Below are positions 47,901 to 57,238 of a stretch of DNA of 64,000 bases, one piece after another. The DNA is from Ruminococcus flavefaciens (lineage in GTDB: Bacteria > Bacillota > Clostridia > Oscillospirales > Ruminococcaceae). The stretch lies in assembly GCF_900116855.1 (NCBI RefSeq), contig NZ_UETD01000006.1:62001-126000 (forward strand), read 5' to 3'. The notes below the pieces were generated by a model that worked only from the letters and a program-made list of their open reading frames with translations, had not been told where the DNA came from and searched no databases. The position numbers and the translations under genes were made by a program. Position 1 is the first letter of the stretch. Each line of letters opens with the position of its first letter.

Positions 47901-50886
47901 AACTAATGAAATTATAAAGCGGGTTATCAGACTGCTCCTTTTCATAAGCCATATCAAAAACATTTTTCCACTGATCTACCTGTGATTCGTCAAGAGCCTC
48001 ATTGCTCTGTGATATCTCTTCTGTCCTTGGCTTGATATATGCAACCAGTCGCTGACCGATGGAAGCAGAGCCTTCAAGGTGGCTCTGATTTATTCTTATA
48101 TCCTTTACAACAACAACAGCATCCTGAACATCTTCATGAGCCGATATACATTTTTCGATCTCGCCAAGCTCTATTCTGAAGCCCTTGATCTTGACCTGAT
48201 TGTCACATCTTCCGATAAAGGCAATGTTTCCGTCAGGAAGGTATTTAACAATATCTCCTGTCCTGTAAAGCAGATCGCCCTGATCACCAAAGATATCCGG
48301 AACGAACTTCTCCTTTGTGAGCTCTTCACGGTTATGATATCCCTTACTGAGACAGATACCGCCTATATACAGCTCTCCGTGGACACCAATAGGAACCGGA
48401 TGCATATTGTTATCAAGTATGTACAGCTTGCAGTTCGATATCGGCTTACCAATGGGAACCAGTTCATTGCTGCAGTCACGCGGACAGTGCCAGTAGGTCA
48501 CATCTACAGCTGCTTCTGTCGGGCCATAGAAATTATGCAGCTCAGCTTTATCAAATAGTCTGTAAAATCGCTGCTGGAGCTCAAAGGGAAGTGCCTCGCC
48601 GCTGCATATCACCTTTTCAAGACTTCTGCACTTGTTCCTGTCAAGGCTCTCCAGGAAAACACGGAGCATCGAGGGAACGAAATGCATTATCGTTACCTTC
48701 TCTCTCTCGATAATATCCATAAGATAAATATTATCCTTATGGCCCTCCGGCTTCGCCTCGATAAGCTCGGCACCTGTAATAAGCGGCAGAAAGAACTCCC
48801 AGACCGAAACATCAAAGCTGTACGGAGTTTTCTGAAGTATCCTGTCCTCGCTTGTAACACCGAGATATTCCTTCATCCAGAGGATACGATTGGTGATCGC
48901 CTTGTGAGTATTTATAGATCCCTTTGGCTTGCCGGTAGAGCCTGATGTATAGATCATATAAGCAGGGCTCTCAGGCGTAAGCACGACATCTTCGATATCA
49001 TTTCCGGGCATCGTTTCCACAGAACTCCATCCGCTGTCAAGCGAGATACATCTGCTGTCATCTATGCCGAGCATACTTCTGTGTTTGTCTACTGTTACCA
49101 TAAATGCAAAATCCGAATCATCTATCATGTATAAAAGACGATCTTCGGGAAGAGTAGGATCAAGTGATACATAAGCATTGCCCGATTTGATAATAGCAGT
49201 CAGTGCGATCACCATTTCAAGCGAACGCTCAAGGCACACACCTATGAGGTTCTCAGTACCGCTTACTCTTGATCTGATATATCTTGCAAGCTGATTTGCT
49301 CGTTTGTTCAATTCAGCATAAGTCAGCGTTTCCCCCTCAAAGCGAACAGCTGTTTTATCTCCATACTTCTGTGCAGCTTCCTCGATCAGTCTGTGCAGAT
49401 ATGGAGACCTTCCGAAATCATGCCGGGTATTATTCCAGTCATGCATTATAAGCTGCTTTTCGCTATCGTTTATTATGTCATAATCTGTAACTTTCTTTTC
49501 GGGATCAGCTACTATCTCTTCAAGTAATTTAAGATAGTTCTTTATCATTCTCAATATCGTAGAACGCTCAAAGATGGTGCTGTTGTATTCCATTACACAT
49601 TCCATTACGGAATTACAGTCGATTATCGAGAGCCACAGATCAAATTTACACGTTCCGTTATGGAAATCAAGAGGCTCAAGAGTAATATCTCCGGCTTTTA
49701 CCTCGGGAAATGGAGTATTCTGCAGAACAAACATGACCTGGAACAAAGGGTTTACGCTCATATCACGTTCAAGTTTGAGCTCGTCAACGATCTTCTCGAA
49801 GGGCATTTCCTGATTCTCAAAAGCATTGAGGATGTTCTCCTTCAGAGCATACATAAAATCAGTAAATCTCATCTCTTCACTGATCTTACCTCGAATAACA
49901 ACTGTATTTGAGAAAAATCCCGCTATCTTCTCAAACTCTCTCTTTGTCCTGTTTGCGATAGGAGTTCCGACAAGAATATCCTTCTGATTGGTATATCTGT
50001 ACATCATCAGCTGGAATACGCTCATAAGGAACATATACAGTGTAACATCATATCCTGCCGTAAGATCATTGATCTTTTTCATAAGATCGGCAGGGATAGC
50101 AAACTTCTCAAGTCCGCCCTTGAAATTCTCGATCGCCATTCTCTGATGATCGGTAGGAAGCTCAATAACTGTAGGTGCATCCTTCAGCTGCTCGCTCCAG
50201 AACTCCATCTGTTTTCTGAGGACCTCTCCTGTAAAGTACTTGTTCTGCCAGCAGGCAAAATCAGCATACTGAAATTCAGGAGCTTCGAGAGCAACAGGCT
50301 TGTTGTTCACGATCATATCGTATATTCTGCATAATTCTGTAAGATACATGGATATTGTCCATGTATCGGCAATTATGTGATGAACACTTATCAGCGCCAT
50401 ATTCTCATTGTCATTCTGTCTCCATATATTAACTCTGATAAGGGGTCCGTTCTCAAGATCGAAAGGGCGGAGGCTTTCATGGTGCATTTTCTCCTTTATG
50501 TATTCCCTTCGGTCAGCTTCGCTCATGCCGTCAAGTGCTTCATAACCGACACTAACGTGTAATTCCGGAACAACTACCTGTACCGTATAGGTGTCATAAT
50601 CCTTGAAAACTGTTCTGAGAATATCATACCTCTCCACAAGAACATTTATCGCCTTTTCAAAAGCTTCAATATCAAGACTTCCGACGATCTTTATCGCCAT
50701 CGGTATATTATAAGCTATACATCCGGGGATAAGCTTATTTATGAACCACATTCTGTTCTGCTGAAATGTCAAGGGGACCATTTCATTTTCAGCTCTGTGC
50801 TTTAAGACCTTGTTTTCCTGTAATACAGACATCTTTCCGCTTCTGTACCGGCTTAAAAGCTGCTTCTTTTTTTCCATCAGATCCAT
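44965..50886 (-). CDS. NRPS: C-A(Ser)-nMT-PCP-C*
   Basis: 1973 aa from ATG 50886, which has AGGAGGAA 8 nt upstream (the frame is open to 50922). C-1 has HHIIADT (His169, His170). The A domain has YTSGSTGKPKG near 645 and GPTEAAVD; the pocket positions read D-V-W-H-I-S-F-V-D, very close to EntF-type serine domains (HFVPSML, CSGEALP). An N-methyltransferase with LEIGCGTG near 1029 is inserted late in the A domain. PCP: GGDS, Ser1458. A second C domain (about 1510-1960) ends the protein, but its HHxxxDG motif reads SYLCIDG (Ser1665, Tyr1666), so it is probably not a normal condensation catalyst. Expected unit: N-methyl-serine joined to an upstream acyl chain. Confidence 0.95.
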   Translation of the reverse strand: MDLMEKKKQLLSRYRSGKMSVLQENKVLKHRAENEMVPLTFQQNRMWFINKLIPGCIAYNIPMAIKIVGSLDIEAFEKAINVLVERYDILRTVFKDYDTYTVQVVVPELHVSVGYEALDGMSEADRREYIKEKMHHESLRPFDLENGPLIRVNIWRQNDNENMALISVHHIIADTWTISMYLTELCRIYDMIVNNKPVALEAPEFQYADFACWQNKYFTGEVLRKQMEFWSEQLKDAPTVIELPTDHQRMAIENFKGGLEKFAIPADLMKKINDLTAGYDVTLYMFLMSVFQLMMYRYTNQKDILVGTPIANRTKREFEKIAGFFSNTVVIRGKISEEMRFTDFMYALKENILNAFENQEMPFEKIVDELKLERDMSVNPLFQVMFVLQNTPFPEVKAGDITLEPLDFHNGTCKFDLWLSIIDCNSVMECVMEYNSTIFERSTILRMIKNYLKLLEEIVADPEKKVTDYDIINDSEKQLIMHDWNNTRHDFGRSPYLHRLIEEAAQKYGDKTAVRFEGETLTYAELNKRANQLARYIRSRVSGTENLIGVCLERSLEMVIALTAIIKSGNAYVSLDPTLPEDRLLYMIDDSDFAFMVTVDKHRSMLGIDDSRCISLDSGWSSVETMPGNDIEDVVLTPESPAYMIYTSGSTGKPKGSINTHKAITNRILWMKEYLGVTSEDRILQKTPYSFDVSVWEFFLPLITGAELIEAKPEGHKDNIYLMDIIEREKVTIMHFVPSMLRVFLESLDRNKCRSLEKVICSGEALPFELQQRFYRLFDKAELHNFYGPTEAAVDVTYWHCPRDCSNELVPIGKPISNCKLYILDNNMHPVPIGVHGELYIGGICLSKGYHNREELTKEKFVPDIFGDQGDLLYRTGDIVKYLPDGNIAFIGRCDNQVKIKGFRIELGEIEKCISAHEDVQDAVVVVKDIRINQSHLEGSASIGQRLVAYIKPRTEEISQSNEALDESQVDQWKNVFDMAYEKEQSDNPLYNFISWNSSYTNEPFPLENMIEWADETVTTIKSVKHDRILEIGCGTGLLFFRLADHCSEYVGTDISQNSLDYIRRCAEGRKEGICDFELHKCSADDISAFENKKFDVIVINSVVQYFPSVHYLYDVLSKLAGLLSENGHIFIGDVRNNELLSDFHHSVELFKMHSSTPVIVYKERVQRIIEKEEELNVSPAFFRYAADSIEGLKNAAVMLKRGSYLNEMSKFRYDVLLSNAEPAEKPVVKDISSFSLPLEMIREELDKCEDNALLIKGISNSRIDDDVLISELAEGMDDNVPISVLKQEISIRSKKAIDPNTLIRLAKEKDMKCICLISENDRKCYDALFMSNEHDLDEVITSAATSVKDIRTCANAPEESNRVRQLVPQVTKLLKSQLPEYMIPSFFVIVSDFPVNSNGKLDQSKLPDPSTIKLLDDESYVAPSTPIEKKIAQVWAEILGIEKVGIRNNFFEMGGDSILCIRSVSRINNAGIKITPSDVFQNPTIEELAKIAAVSDGNEDEDIIAEPWSMVTPEEKEKINAHFDDDIEDAYPLSPFQMYMYKKVTNEPEYGEFVMQKVMTHSEALDIDGFEKAFQYVASKTPIMRTSFWCPEPGKVLQVVHKTTSLPFRYIDLTEVRPEDQHTHVKEYLLEDERRGLETDRPCPFRLCVVEYIKGNYMLIMTNSYLCIDGWSLRTIMEEVFMVYNSVSSGVEMISYPEHRSYRDFIRWVNSQDMEAAEEFWKGYMSGYKKFEIIKEYKHGQIYDEEGYLRYSTFIDGMLKNAIEMFAKKNGLTPNIVFQAAYSLLLALYSGKKEICYGNLVSGRPAQLKGVESIVGTNLNIIPLRVNIPDDVKLVSWCKEIMSNQSSTRKFENIPISDIAQWSGYDRDERIFDCYIIYQNVVTLSEAEKQVSRESTFSDECCLRLGYPLRFDIFPTSDQVALMTTYKQKFLNKDDVRKMHSDLQTILEYLINVPNEFLKSIYSDLKNELDIK

Positions 50887-50911
50887 TTTTGCATTTCCTC
50901 CTGTTTTTAAT

Positions 50912-50917
50912 ATTATA
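50912..50917 (-). promoter_or_regulatory. Possible -10 box upstream of the NRPS gene
   Basis: The minus strand has a perfect TATAAT in the 89-bp gap between the carrier protein gene and the NRPS gene, about 26 nt before the chosen ATG. No good TTGACA-like -35 lies 16-18 bp upstream, so this is a weak candidate and may be chance in an AT-rich gap. Confidence 0.25.
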
Positions 50918-50975
50918 TGCATTTAGAGCCTTGCTATAATGAATTATCATCTTATGTCACATGATCCCGCGTATT

Positions 50976-53030
50976 TCACATAAATGAAAAATCCGAATCC
51001 ATACCGTTTATTATCTTTTCGAGCTCCTCGTCGATAAATTCTGCCTGCTGCGCTACAGTGGGCATTTTGATAAATGTACTTATCTGTATATCAATAGGAT
51101 ACTTCTGCTGTATACGGTTAAGGATCTGAGTTCCAATAATGGAATTTCCGCCCAGCTCCATGAAATTATCGTTAACTCCGACATTTCTTATTCCAAGGTG
51201 ATCACTCCATATTGCACAGAGTTCCTGCTCTATCTCACTCTCGGGAGCAACATATTCCGTAAACAGATCAGGTCTTTCATATAATGTCTTTGCTGTTTTT
51301 TCAGCAGGTGGATCGCTGCTCTCTGTACTTTTTTCAAATGATACGACAGATGCAGCTCCGGGCTCGGCTGCCTCATACCAGAACTGCTTTCTGTCAAACT
51401 GATATAACGGGAGCCTAATCTTTCTGCCGTGCTTTCTGTTTTTATAGTAGGCACTCCAGTCGATATTATAGCCTTCATTCCACTTATCGATAAGTTCTTC
51501 TATATCTGCATTTTCATCAGGCTGATAATAAGGGCAGTCAGAAAACTCTTTTATATCGATATCCTGAAGACCGGAATGTAATTCTTTAATATCACCTGCT
51601 TTTATACAAGCCCTGAATCTGTACTGTGAACGTGAAATCTGAGTTGTATACGCAATATCTGCTGCATTCATGTCAGGATCAAGCTCTATAGCACGAATAT
51701 ACTGATCTCTCAACGCCATTAATGAAACCTTGGAATCAGCTGAAAGAAGAACATATCCGTTATCCTGTACTTCTGTCTCCGTATCAGTCTCAGGAGCTTC
51801 CGCAAGAATAATATGAATGTTGTTTCCGTATTCGCTCACATGATTCAGGCACATACAGCCTTCAGCCTTTTCAACTGCTTCAGCCGAATCATTTATGTAA
51901 AATGCTCCGTCATAAGGAAATCCGTCAAAGGGGATGGTATATTCTGCCTGCGGGATGAGAACCCTGTTTCTCAGCATATGAACAAGTTTGCCCATAGCTG
52001 CAATCCCCGATGCCTCACCTGCATATCCTGTATTGGCACTTACCGAACCAAGACAACATGATGAGCCTGCTGCACCTTCTTCAGTGAACACTTCGGATAA
52101 ACATCTTATCTCCTCAATATCTTTTGCCATGATCCCGGTACCGGTGATCTCTGCATATGAGATATCTGTCGGAGCAACATCAGCTGCTCTGTATGCATCA
52201 TGTATAAGCTCTTTTCTGCCTTTTCTGTCCGCTGCATATCCACAGGAATAGCCTTTTATCACCGCTAAAATGTTGTCATTGTCTGCTAAAGCGTCGTCAA
52301 GACGTTTAAGCAGAAACATTCCCGCACCCGAAGCAGGTATAAGACCGTCACAGTCATTTCCGAACACATTGTTTTTTCCTGTTCCGGAAAGAGGTCCGCC
52401 CTCATGATATACATATCCTGCTTTCTGCGGAACACATACCGATGCTCCGCCTGCAATTGCTGCATTGCATCTGCCGCTTATGATCGAATCACAGGCAAGG
52501 CAGACACACTGCAGAAAGCTTGTACTCCCGTTCTGCACAGACATACTCTCACCATGCAGACCGAATATCTTTGATATCATTGACGAAATAACGTTTCTGT
52601 CATTACGATCCAGCAGCTCTATATGGCTGTGCTTGCTGAGAGCCTCGGCATTATTGAGCAAATTGTTCAATAGATAGCTGCTCAATGAAGCTGTTGTAAA
52701 CACGCTGATGTTTCTCGGAGTATTCTCCGAGACAGACCAGCCTGCGCTTTCAAGGCACTCCCATGCACATTCCAGCAGGATCCTTATCTGAGGGTCAAGT
52801 ATTGCTGCGCCTTCACTGTCTATCCCAAATGCCTCTGCATCAAACAACTGTATATCATCCAGCATTGATCTGTACGGAACATATGAAGCACTCTGATCAA
52901 ATATATTCGGAGCTTTGATCCTTGTTTTAAGAACCTTTTTACCGCATAACGCATCAAAAAGCTCGTCTGCCGTGCGTACCCCGTTAAATCTGTATGCTTC
53001 GCCGATCACTGCGATATCTGTCGTACTCAT
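50976..53030 (-). CDS. Degenerate ketosynthase fused to a peptidyl carrier domain (KS*-PCP)
   Basis: 684 aa from ATG 53030, which has AGGTGG 5 nt upstream (the frame is open to 53078, where it would overlap PKS-2 by ATGA). It starts directly with the KS (TDIAVIGEAYRF). All three catalytic positions are altered: NGSTSF has Ser169 for Cys, EITGTGI has Thr296 for His, and NTGY has Tyr336 for His, at the normal spacing (the 40-residue His-His distance is kept). The fold seems complete, including the post-KS linker ending in LPLYQFDRKQFWYE. The C-terminal carrier has GGNS (Ser630), the peptidyl-carrier form. It stands between PKS-2, which ends in an active KS lacking an ACP, and the NRPS. It is probably a scaffold that presents the carrier to both. 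Confidence 0.92.
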   Translation of the reverse strand: MSTTDIAVIGEAYRFNGVRTADELFDALCGKKVLKTRIKAPNIFDQSASYVPYRSMLDDIQLFDAEAFGIDSEGAAILDPQIRILLECAWECLESAGWSVSENTPRNISVFTTASLSSYLLNNLLNNAEALSKHSHIELLDRNDRNVISSMISKIFGLHGESMSVQNGSTSFLQCVCLACDSIISGRCNAAIAGGASVCVPQKAGYVYHEGGPLSGTGKNNVFGNDCDGLIPASGAGMFLLKRLDDALADNDNILAVIKGYSCGYAADRKGRKELIHDAYRAADVAPTDISYAEITGTGIMAKDIEEIRCLSEVFTEEGAAGSSCCLGSVSANTGYAGEASGIAAMGKLVHMLRNRVLIPQAEYTIPFDGFPYDGAFYINDSAEAVEKAEGCMCLNHVSEYGNNIHIILAEAPETDTETEVQDNGYVLLSADSKVSLMALRDQYIRAIELDPDMNAADIAYTTQISRSQYRFRACIKAGDIKELHSGLQDIDIKEFSDCPYYQPDENADIEELIDKWNEGYNIDWSAYYKNRKHGRKIRLPLYQFDRKQFWYEAAEPGAASVVSFEKSTESSDPPAEKTAKTLYERPDLFTEYVAPESEIEQELCAIWSDHLGIRNVGVNDNFMELGGNSIIGTQILNRIQQKYPIDIQISTFIKMPTVAQQAEFIDEELEKIINGMDSDFSFM

Positions 53031-53074
53031 AAATCCACCTCTCAAAGTTTTGGACTTAGTATTATCCTTCCGGA

Positions 53075-56000
53075 TCATCTGATCCAGAACTCATCCTTTG
53101 CAAATCTGTATACAGGTAAAGCCAGCCTTCTGTGTGTACTGTTTTTGTCAAACAGTCCTCCAAGATCGAGCTTGACTCCGTTTACCCAGAGATTAGCTAT
53201 TTTATCCAGCTCGCGGTCTTCAATAAGTATCCTTGTCAGTTCTTCGCCGACTCTTCCGGTCGTGATCTCTTTCAGATCAATTTTAGCTTTATTGACATTT
53301 CCTGTATAGATGCTTTCATTCTTGCCGCCCGCGAGATAATCCTCAAGGCGCTCAATTACCTGTTCTGCGGAGTTTGCTGTAAACGCCAGTCTCTCCTGCA
53401 TATCCTCACGTCCTGATATGAGAGTAAAGGCGATATCGGATAAGCTTTCTTTTTCGGAAGAACTCTTTATATAATCCCGGAGATCCTCAGCTCTTTCCCT
53501 GAGTCTGTCAGTATTTTTAGCTGACAGTACAATGAGCTGATCGCCCTCTGTTTCAGAAGGATCATCGGTATCTCCAACGTATTCTTCAACTACCATATGT
53601 GCATTTGATCCGCCAAAGCCGAATGAACTGATACCGGCGATACGCTTTATCCTGTTTCCATCCTCGTCAACAGGTTCCCATGGAACATTCTCATTGATAA
53701 GATAGAAAGGTGTACCGTTCAGGTCGATATTGCTGTTAAGCTCCTCAAAGCTTATATTTGCAGGTATCATGCCATGCTTCATGGAAAGCAGTACCTTAAA
53801 CAGAGCTGCCATTCCGGCTGCTGATTCAAGATGTCCGATATTAGTCTTGACAGCACCTATTCCGCACTTCTTTGCCTCCGGCATTTTCTTCCCTGCATCA
53901 CCATACATCTGTGCAAATGCTTTTTTCAGTCCGTTGATCTCGATCGGATCTCCCAGCGGAGTAGCTGTACCATGAGCTTCTATATACGAAACGTTTTCAA
54001 AATCTATGTTGCTCCTGCTCCACGCCCTTCTGATAAGGTCTGCCTGAGCTCTTGGATTCGGAGCTGTCAATGAGCTTGCTCTTCCTCCGTGATTAACACA
54101 TATATTCTTTATAACGCCGTAAATATGATCGCCATCCTCAACAGCCTTTGAGAGCGGTTTGAGAATGATCGTACCAACGCCCTCTCCCCTGACATATCCG
54201 GCAGCTTTTTTATCAAAAGTACGCGCCTTTCCGTCCACTGACAGCATTCCCGACTTCGAGAATGAAAGATATGCAACAGGGCTGATGATAATGTTTACTG
54301 CACTTACGATCGCCGCACTGCATTCATGTCTCTGAAGTGCATTTACAGCATGATATACAGCAGTAAGCGAGCTTGAACAAGCTGTGTCTACGATCTCGCT
54401 TATACCGTGCGTATTCAGAAAATATGATATCCTGTTAGGAAGCATTATATGAGCATTTCCGGTAGTAGTCTGTGCCTGAACATCCTTCTGTCTGTCACCT
54501 ATCAGGTATGAGTAATCCATTGAGGAAATAGCTGTGAATACTCCTGTATCTGTACCTGAAAACTCAGATGCCTTATGTCCCGAATCCTCTATTGCCTTCC
54601 ATACGTCCTCCATGACCATACGGTGCTGAGGATCGAGGTATTCAGCCTCTCTGGGCGAGATATTGAAGAAATTGGCATCAAAACTTCTGATATTCTTCAT
54701 GAATCCGCCCCACTTGGACTTTGTCTTATTTATCTCGGTATACGGATCTCCGTAAAATTCCTTCCAGTCCCATCTGTCAGCAGGTATCTCTGTTATCATG
54801 CTCTCATTATTTGAAAGCCTCTTCCAGAACTCTTCAAGATCGTCACACTGAGGCATCACACCGCTTATACCGACAATAGCAATCTCATCATTATCATTTT
54901 CGGATATGCTGAGTTTCTTTACAGATGTCTTTTTTTGGCTTAAAGCAGAAAGACTGCTCACTTTTTTGGAACTCTCGCCCTGCTCGCCTGTAAAACTTCT
55001 TAGCTGTTCCGGATATTCGGATACGAGATAATCTACAAAACCTTCCAGATTATAGAATTCATATATAGCAGTAGGCTTGATATCAGTACCGAGATCGGAA
55101 TTGATCCTGTCAACCAGCTTATAAATATGCATTGATTCAAAGCCGTAATCGCTTATATTCAGCTCTGGATCCAGCTCGCTCTCATCCACCTCGATAATCT
55201 CCGCAACAACTGAAGACAGGTATTTGTATATACTCTGCTTTGAAGCATCGGAAAACTCTGTTATCGGTGACGGGCTGCGTTCAACGTTCTTTTCATCAAG
55301 TGTAAGTTCATCATCGATATTATAAACGCTGCATCTGATCTTCTCAAAGCAATACTGCGGCAGATCAGCGATATGAAACTCTCTGCTGTCATAAAGGCTG
55401 CTGAAATCGGTGATATACTCTCTTACATATTCATCCGATATCTTCTTCAGCTGCTCCGCCCTCGCATTCTTTTCAAGAGCAAGCCTTGATACAGAAAATG
55501 CTGCATTCTTCTTTTTTCTGACATTACAGAAGCTTCCGCCAAAGGAATCGTTTTCTTCATGATCAGCCGATAAATACATTCTGACAGCAGATATCAGCTC
55601 TTCCGCAGATGCAGCGGTAAAAGCACATCTGTACTTATAATGGCTTCTTCTTACCGCAAGTGTATAAGAAATATCATCAAGAAGTACTTGCTTACTCTCG
55701 TCCAGAAAAATGCAGAACGCTTCCAGATAATTCTTTAAAGCTTCTTTGGATTTGGCGGAAAAAACAAATACATTCTCTTTTGCTTCATTGGCAGCAGCTT
55801 TATACTGAGGCTCCCATTCCTCCAACACCATGTGTACATTTGATCCGCTGTAGGCATAGGCGTTGATAGCAGCGATCCTTTTTTTACCATCAGGAACATT
55901 CCAGTCTCTGTGCTCCTTTGAGATCACAAAGGGAGTCTTTTCCAGCTCAATAAGTTTATTGACGTTATTACAGTTGATCGACGGAACAAGCTCCTTGTTT

Positions 56001-57238
56001 TTCAGACACATTACAGTTTTTATGAAGCTTGCAGCTCCCGCCGAATTTATGGTATTGCCTATGTTCCCCTTTACCGAACCGATAGAACAATACTGCCTCT
56101 TTTCAGTATGGTCCATGAAAACAGATGTCAGCCCCTGAACTTCAAGAGCATCGCCCATTACTGTACCCGAACCATGAGCTTCAACATAGGAAATATCGCT
56201 CGGGTCCACCTTATATCTGTTATAGACCTGCCTCTGAAGACGTTTCTGCGCGTTGACGCTCGGAGCAGTCAGTCCGTTGGTCCTTCCGTCATAGTTTATA
56301 CCCGAAGCTGAAATTACAGCATATATCCTGTCGTTGTCCTCTATAGCCTTATCCAGCTTTTTGAGCACTACAAGACCTACTCCGTCTCCGAAAAAGCTTC
56401 CTTTGGCATCTTCATCAAACGGACAGCATTTTCCTTCACCGGCAGACATCCCTACACCTGTGAGGGAGCTTATTAGGCTTTCCGTATTCATGACCAGTAT
56501 ACCGCCTGCGAGAGCCATTTCACACTCATTAAGGGTCAGGCTCTCAGCCGCAAGATGTATTGCTGTCAAAGCTGATGTGCAAGTCGTATTCACAGAAACT
56601 GAAGGACCGTTCATATTCAGGAAATAGGATATGCGTCCGGGAAGTATAGCTTCATCATTTCCCGAAAAGATACTGATATCTTCCTGATCTTCTACGTTTT
56701 CATCGATCAGGTTAAAGTAATCACCGCGTCTGCATCCCAAAAATACACCGCAATCCGTTTCGCTGAGCATGGTGTCCGAATACCCCGCATCTTCAAGAGC
56801 ATGATATGCTTCTTCAAGAAATATCCTCTGCTGATTGTCTGTAAGGCACGCTTCCTTATGACTAAAGCCAAAGAAATTGTGATCAAATGAATCAATGTCG
56901 CCGATAACTGAACCGCAGTAATTCTTGTCTTTTCCCCATCTTTCAATTCTTTTTACAGAATTTCTGCCCTCACAGAGATTATCCCAGAATTCACCCACAG
57001 TATCGGCGTCAGCATATCTGCATGACATTCCGATAACAGCGATCTTCTCTATTACTCCGTCAGTTTTTTTCACAGGCGATGTGATTTCTGCTTTTTTATC
57101 ATCAGCAGATAATGGCTTATCATCAATGCATGAAAGAGAATTCAGTTTCTCAAGCTCAGCCACTGCACATTCCTTAGAGATCGTTTTATCCTTTACCTTT
57201 TTTAGTATCTCTTTCCTCTGAAAAGAAATATCATTCAT
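53075..57238 (-). CDS. trans-AT PKS subunit (PKS-2): dock-KS0-ACP-KS
   Basis: 1387 aa from ATG 57238, preceded by GGAGGAAAG at 8 nt; it overlaps PKS-1 by ATGAATGA. (The frame is open to 57274.) The N-terminal helices (RKEILKKVKDKTISKECAV) match the C-terminal docking segment of PKS-1. KS-1 has TTCTSA (Cys220) and EAHGSGT (His355), but NIGN, with Asn395 for the second catalytic His; it should pass the chain on without elongation. ACP: YGFES, Ser702. KS-2: DTACSSS (Cys954), EAHGTAT and NIGH, so active. The protein ends about 175 residues after the KS core (YRFAKDEFWIR) without a carrier. The acceptor for KS-2 must therefore be in trans, most simply the PCP of the next gene. Confidence 0.94.
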   Translation of the reverse strand: MNDISFQRKEILKKVKDKTISKECAVAELEKLNSLSCIDDKPLSADDKKAEITSPVKKTDGVIEKIAVIGMSCRYADADTVGEFWDNLCEGRNSVKRIERWGKDKNYCGSVIGDIDSFDHNFFGFSHKEACLTDNQQRIFLEEAYHALEDAGYSDTMLSETDCGVFLGCRRGDYFNLIDENVEDQEDISIFSGNDEAILPGRISYFLNMNGPSVSVNTTCTSALTAIHLAAESLTLNECEMALAGGILVMNTESLISSLTGVGMSAGEGKCCPFDEDAKGSFFGDGVGLVVLKKLDKAIEDNDRIYAVISASGINYDGRTNGLTAPSVNAQKRLQRQVYNRYKVDPSDISYVEAHGSGTVMGDALEVQGLTSVFMDHTEKRQYCSIGSVKGNIGNTINSAGAASFIKTVMCLKNKELVPSINCNNVNKLIELEKTPFVISKEHRDWNVPDGKKRIAAINAYAYSGSNVHMVLEEWEPQYKAAANEAKENVFVFSAKSKEALKNYLEAFCIFLDESKQVLLDDISYTLAVRRSHYKYRCAFTAASAEELISAVRMYLSADHEENDSFGGSFCNVRKKKNAAFSVSRLALEKNARAEQLKKISDEYVREYITDFSSLYDSREFHIADLPQYCFEKIRCSVYNIDDELTLDEKNVERSPSPITEFSDASKQSIYKYLSSVVAEIIEVDESELDPELNISDYGFESMHIYKLVDRINSDLGTDIKPTAIYEFYNLEGFVDYLVSEYPEQLRSFTGEQGESSKKVSSLSALSQKKTSVKKLSISENDNDEIAIVGISGVMPQCDDLEEFWKRLSNNESMITEIPADRWDWKEFYGDPYTEINKTKSKWGGFMKNIRSFDANFFNISPREAEYLDPQHRMVMEDVWKAIEDSGHKASEFSGTDTGVFTAISSMDYSYLIGDRQKDVQAQTTTGNAHIMLPNRISYFLNTHGISEIVDTACSSSLTAVYHAVNALQRHECSAAIVSAVNIIISPVAYLSFSKSGMLSVDGKARTFDKKAAGYVRGEGVGTIILKPLSKAVEDGDHIYGVIKNICVNHGGRASSLTAPNPRAQADLIRRAWSRSNIDFENVSYIEAHGTATPLGDPIEINGLKKAFAQMYGDAGKKMPEAKKCGIGAVKTNIGHLESAAGMAALFKVLLSMKHGMIPANISFEELNSNIDLNGTPFYLINENVPWEPVDEDGNRIKRIAGISSFGFGGSNAHMVVEEYVGDTDDPSETEGDQLIVLSAKNTDRLRERAEDLRDYIKSSSEKESLSDIAFTLISGREDMQERLAFTANSAEQVIERLEDYLAGGKNESIYTGNVNKAKIDLKEITTGRVGEELTRILIEDRELDKIANLWVNGVKLDLGGLFDKNSTHRRLALPVYRFAKDEFWIR

